Below, one piece after another: positions 61,085 through 64,000 of a stretch of DNA of 64,000 nt. The notes under the pieces were generated by a model that saw only the letters and a program-made list of their open reading frames with translations, was not told where the DNA came from and searched no databases. Source of the stretch: Bacillus marasmi (GTDB lineage: Bacteria; Bacillota; Bacilli; Bacillales; Cytobacillaceae). Location of the stretch: contig NZ_LR656164.1 in NCBI RefSeq assembly GCF_902168435.1, positions 186,001 through 250,000 on the forward strand, written 5' to 3'. Within the stretch, counting starts at the first letter, position 1, and each line of letters starts with the position of its first letter. A program made the position numbers and the translations under genes.

Positions 61085-62056
61085 TCATTCCTGAAGAATG
61101 TCCCAACTAAGCTGATAGATTCTTGTCTTTTTTGGGCCAGTGCTAGGCAAATTCAAGGAAATCAGTTTTTTATAGGAAAGATCCATTGATGGGAATTGTA
61201 AAAACTCACAAAACTGTTGATTGGTAATCGAGGGGCCATACAACAAGTAATAATCACGCAGAGCTTTCAAATGAGCCCGGTCGGATTCGCAGCCACATTT
61301 TGGGCAAATCCATTTACCCCTTTTATAAATGCAACCTAGATGTTGACAGGTTGGAAAATGAACACCGGGTTTAATTTCTGACCGAGAAATATTGTGGATT
61401 TTTTCAATATCGTAAGTTGGATCAATATGCTTCTCCAAAAATAGCTCGATAAGTCGTTGGCACTGTTCAGAGGTAAACACAATAGGAGCATTGGCATATT
61501 GATTCGTCATTCCTTCAATGCGCCCGATGACACTTCGTCCGCGGCAGACACGAAATTGAGTAGCGGGATCATCAACTGACTGAATCAGGCAGTTTTTATT
61601 AGTTAAAACCACTAAGTATTCAATCGGAACCAAAGGAATCTGATGTGTCAAAAGCCATTGCTGCATATCGCGAGCATGAAGTTTACCTTGAAGAAGTGGG
61701 TTTTCATATGTAGTTTCATCATTTTGAATTAATTGATCGAACTGGTGGTCAAAGTTTAATTTCCCTGCAATGTTTTTGGAATCTACTAAAAGGATATATT
61801 TAAATGTTAACAGGACGGAATCAAGTTGAAAGAAAGTGTGACCATTATGTAGGCGGAGATCGTTAAGGATATTGTAGTAATGTTGAGGGAGTTGCTCCAG
61901 GTAATAATCAAGTTTTCGCTCTCCAGCATAACCTGCTTCATGCCTACTAATGCTGTCTAGAATGAATGGGATTTTGGGGTGATTTGGATGAATTCTACCT
62001 AGTATCGCTTCATTGAAGAGGAGAATTCGAGGTTTCGTTCTTTCTTTATGTATCAT
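61085..62056 (-). CDS. NERD (nuclease-related) domain protein with C-terminal zinc ribbon
   Basis: The 323-residue protein has a NERD domain at about residues 35-150: AGYAGERKLDYYL, then NDLRLHNGHTFFQLDSVLL and YILLVDSKNIAG. NERD domains belong to the restriction-endonuclease-like fold, with D and ExK catalytic residues; here the motif reads VDSKN, with Asp in place of the usual Glu. A C-terminal zinc-ribbon-like cysteine pattern follows (CQHLGC, CPKCGC, about 237-259). AAGGAGG precedes the minus-strand ATG. NERD genes of this kind are scattered in Bacillaceae genomes; the cellular role is not known. Confidence 0.88.
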   Translation of the reverse strand: MIHKERTKPRILLFNEAILGRIHPNHPKIPFILDSISRHEAGYAGERKLDYYLEQLPQHYYNILNDLRLHNGHTFFQLDSVLLTFKYILLVDSKNIAGKLNFDHQFDQLIQNDETTYENPLLQGKLHARDMQQWLLTHQIPLVPIEYLVVLTNKNCLIQSVDDPATQFRVCRGRSVIGRIEGMTNQYANAPIVFTSEQCQRLIELFLEKHIDPTYDIEKIHNISRSEIKPGVHFPTCQHLGCIYKRGKWICPKCGCESDRAHLKALRDYYLLYGPSITNQQFCEFLQFPSMDLSYKKLISLNLPSTGPKKTRIYQLSWDILQE

Positions 62057-62166
62057 ATCAGGCCTCCTTTTTCCTAATTTAACAAATTCAATAAAAACTA
62101 ATATATCCCTTCTTTTTTTAGTATAATGAAATTTGAATTTTGATTTTTAAGGGTGTGACATGTGGT

Positions 62167-62940
62167 TTGGGGAAATTAACAATCAGTCAAATTGAAAAGC
62201 GATTAAAAAATATACAAGAAAATGAACTGAACGATTTTATAAAAATACTAAAAGAGGATGACCGCAAAGGGGTTCAACAACTTTTAGCAAGGTGGCAAAA
62301 ACAACAGGATCATGCAAAAATGCTTCAGCAAAAGTTCCAAGAGATGAGCCAGTATGAACAGAAACTCCGGAAACAAGGATTTCAAAACATTGCTGGAATA
62401 GATGAAGTTGGACGAGGACCACTGGCTGGTCCAGTCGTGGCTGCAGCAGTCATTTTACCAGAAAATATTTATTTGCCAGGATTGGACGACTCTAAAAAGC
62501 TATCTGAGCAAAAACGTGAAGAATTATATGAGCAAATCATCACTGGAGCGGTTGCCTATCAAGTTGGGATTATTTCTGCTGAGGAAATTGACCAAATCAA
62601 TATTTATGAAGCAACGAAAAAAGCGATGTTAACAAGTATTGCTGGGCTCTCAACGAAGCCAGATTACTTGCTAATCGATGCGATGAAATTAACGACCCCC
62701 TATCCATATGAAGCAATTATTAAGGGTGATGCTAAGAGTATTTCGATTGCCGCAGCTTCCATCGTTGCCAAGGTCACTCGAGATAGAATGATGAAGGAGC
62801 TTCATGAACAATACCCAGACTACGGATTTGCGAGTAATATGGGCTATGGCACAAAGGAACACATGGATGCGTTACAGGTAGTTGGAATCACTCCATATCA
62901 CCGCAAAAGCTTTGCGCCGATTAAGGACTACATAAGCTAA
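62167..62940 (+). CDS. rnhB: Ribonuclease HII
   Basis: RnhB cuts RNA in RNA-DNA hybrids and removes single ribonucleotides. The 257 residues include an N-terminal extension typical of Bacillus RnhB, the metal-binding [14 protein letters not shown] (D79, E80), DDSKKLS and DYLLIDAM. The start is uncertain: TTG 62167 lies 11 bases after AAGGGTG and gives a normal length, while TTG 62140 has no ribosome binding site. No in-frame ATG exists before residue 50 or so. TATAAT at 62122-62127 may be its promoter -10 box. Confidence 0.9.
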   Translation: MGKLTISQIEKRLKNIQENELNDFIKILKEDDRKGVQQLLARWQKQQDHAKMLQQKFQEMSQYEQKLRKQGFQNIAGIDEVGRGPLAGPVVAAAVILPENIYLPGLDDSKKLSEQKREELYEQIITGAVAYQVGIISAEEIDQINIYEATKKAMLTSIAGLSTKPDYLLIDAMKLTTPYPYEAIIKGDAKSISIAAASIVAKVTRDRMMKELHEQYPDYGFASNMGYGTKEHMDALQVVGITPYHRKSFAPIKDYIS

Positions 62941-63024
62941 TTGTTCCCATTTTTTTAATAGAGTGAATGTTGCTGGAACGATAGAATCGCAATCGAACCC
63001 GCACATGGCGATTATGAGTTGAGT

Positions 63025-63450
63025 GGTAACCATACAGGAGCAATGGTTCCCATTGGAGCGGAAAATCGAGTTGAGTGGTAACCATACAAGAGCAATGGTT
63101 ACCACTGGAGCAAATTTTTTAGGTGCACGGTAACCATACAAGAGCAATGGTTACCACTGGAGCAAATTTTTGAGGTGCACGGTAACCATACAAGAGCAAT
63201 TGTTACCATGAGAGCAAATTTTTGAGGTGCGCGGTAACCATACAAGAGCAATGGTTACCATTAGAGCAAATTTTCGAGGTGCACGGTAACCATACAAGAG
63301 CAATGGTTACCATTAGAGCAAATTTTCGAGGTGCACGGTAACCATACAAGAGCTATAGTTACCGATGGAACAAAATATCGAGGTGCAAGGTAACCATACA
63401 AGAGCAATGGTTACCATTGGAGTAAATTTTCGCGTTAAACGGTAACAATA
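63025..63450 (+). repeat. 52-bp tandem repeat array, each unit with a 9-bp inverted repeat
   Basis: GGTAACCATACAAGAGC begins at 63025, 63077, 63129, 63181, 63233, 63285, 63337 and 63389, with a partial ninth copy at 63441; the period is exactly 52 bp throughout. Each unit holds GGTAACCAT and ATGGTTACC around a nine-base loop ACAAGAGCA, followed by a fairly conserved 25-bp AGAGCAAATTTTCGAGGTGCAC-type stretch (shortened here). The rest of 62941-63767 is AT-rich with no gene; the sucC promoter region is at its end. Confidence 0.92.
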
Positions 63451-63680
63451 CCAAATAGTATCGAATGCTCTAGAAACATCCCTAAGCAACAAAGCCACTA
63501 TTAATAATTCCCACAGATTGTTATTGAAAATGTAGCAATGCCTCGTCTAAAATACTATTTTTAGAAGATAGAGTCAGGCCTCATTTATGTGGAAATTTCC
63601 TATTAACATATTTTTTCAATATTTAAAATATTAATATTATTAAAAATTTCAGAAAATTATAACAAATTTATGAACTTTTA

Positions 63681-63689
63681 TGTTATATT
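63681..63689 (+). promoter_or_regulatory. Possible extended -10 promoter of sucC
   Basis: TGTTATATT fits an extended -10 box (TG-N-TATATT). The upstream 100 bases are very AT-rich, but no clear -35 box was seen. Confidence 0.4.
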
Positions 63690-63767
63690 GTTAGACATGG
63701 GAACACTATTTTAGATAAAATGGTTTCACGCAGTCTATTTTTTAAGAGTTTGATAGGAGGATGGGAA

Positions 63768-64000
63768 ATGAATATCCATGAGTATCAAGGGAAAGAAATC
63801 CTCAGACAATACGGGGTATCCGTACCGAATGGGAAAGTGGCTTTTTCAGTTGAAGAAGCAGTAGAAGCAGCAAAAACATTAGAGACAAAAGTTTGTGTCG
63901 TAAAAGCACAAATCCATGCTGGCGGCCGCGGTAAAGCAGGTGGCGTTAAGGTAGCAAAGAACCTAGATGAAGTTCGTACATATGCAAACGAAATACTAGG
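63768..64000 (+). CDS. sucC: Succinate-CoA ligase, ADP-forming, beta subunit, N-terminal part
   Basis: SucC is the ATP-grasp beta subunit of succinyl-CoA synthetase in the TCA cycle. The 77 codons in the window begin [17 protein letters not shown] and include [17 protein letters not shown], the family nucleotide-binding segment. TAGGAGG lies before the ATG. The 3' end is beyond the window; in B. subtilis sucC also follows the rnhB region. Confidence 0.95.
   Translation, partial: MNIHEYQGKEILRQYGVSVPNGKVAFSVEEAVEAAKTLETKVCVVKAQIHAGGRGKAGGVKVAKNLDEVRTYANEIL

Noticed and set aside
60882-61106. 74-codon minus-strand ORF of FIRRI-type repeats
   Set aside because: It is a translation of the GTCGGATAAAC array and overlaps the rbgA terminator and the 3' end of the NERD gene.
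63025-63450. CRISPR-like array (regular repeats with about 25-bp intervals)
   Set aside because: The intervals between hairpins are conserved rather than unique, the unit is a plain 52-bp tandem repeat, and no cas genes are nearby.

Overview
The window is a chromosomal segment of a low-GC, endospore-forming Bacillaceae bacterium. The evidence is gene order (pyr operon, then rqcH to rnhB and sucC, almost the Bacillus subtilis order), a SpoVM peptide, a CsgA-like spore protein, three PyrR attenuators and a FapR operator. The many intergenic repeat families recall Neobacillus or Mesobacillus, but that genus call is a guess. No rRNA, tRNA, CRISPR array, prophage or insertion sequence was seen.

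Layout. 1-190: 3' end of an RluD-type pseudouridine synthase. 187-12176: complete pyrimidine operon (pyrR, P, B, C, AA, AB, K, D, F, E), with a PyrR-type attenuator before each of the first three genes. 12281-12749 (minus): two small genes, one a CsgA-like spore protein. 13290-14999 (minus): rqcH. 15257-20107: Ca2+ ATPase, yicC, remA, gmk, rpoZ. 20281-32531: coaBC, priA, def, fmt, rsmB, rlmN, prpC, prkC, rsgA, rpe. 32606-38144: thiN, spoVM, rpmB (minus), asp23-like gene, fakA-like gene, sdaAB, sdaAA. 38147-50028: recG, the fapR-plsX-fabD-fabG-acpP lipid cluster, rnc, smc, ftsY. 50794-54320: a five-gene accessory operon. 54417-60885: ylxM, ffh, rpsP, khpA, ylqD, rimM, trmD, rplS, lepB, rbgA. 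61085-62056 (minus): a NERD-domain protein. 62167-62940: rnhB. 63768 onward: start of sucC.

Most of the window is housekeeping: UMP synthesis, phospholipid and fatty acid synthesis, SRP targeting (ffh, ftsY, ylxM), ribosome assembly (rsgA, rbgA, rimM), translation initiation and quality control (fmt, def, rqcH), and PASTA-kinase signalling. Genes are tightly packed, often with ATGA overlaps.

The most interesting part is the accessory operon between ftsY and ylxM. It encodes a Gly-Gly-ending lipoprotein, a DUF350 membrane protein, an unrecognised 151-residue protein, a glutathionylspermidine-synthase-like ATP-grasp ligase and a two-TM potassium channel. It looks like a membrane modification and ion-channel system; a model is given in the findings.

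The second theme is intergenic repeats. Three arrays repeat a short core every 20-21 bp, each array with a different core. One array has an exact 52-bp period with a hairpin in every unit. A family of about 120-bp structured elements (called TCTAG elements here) occurs at six loci, often as tandem copies.
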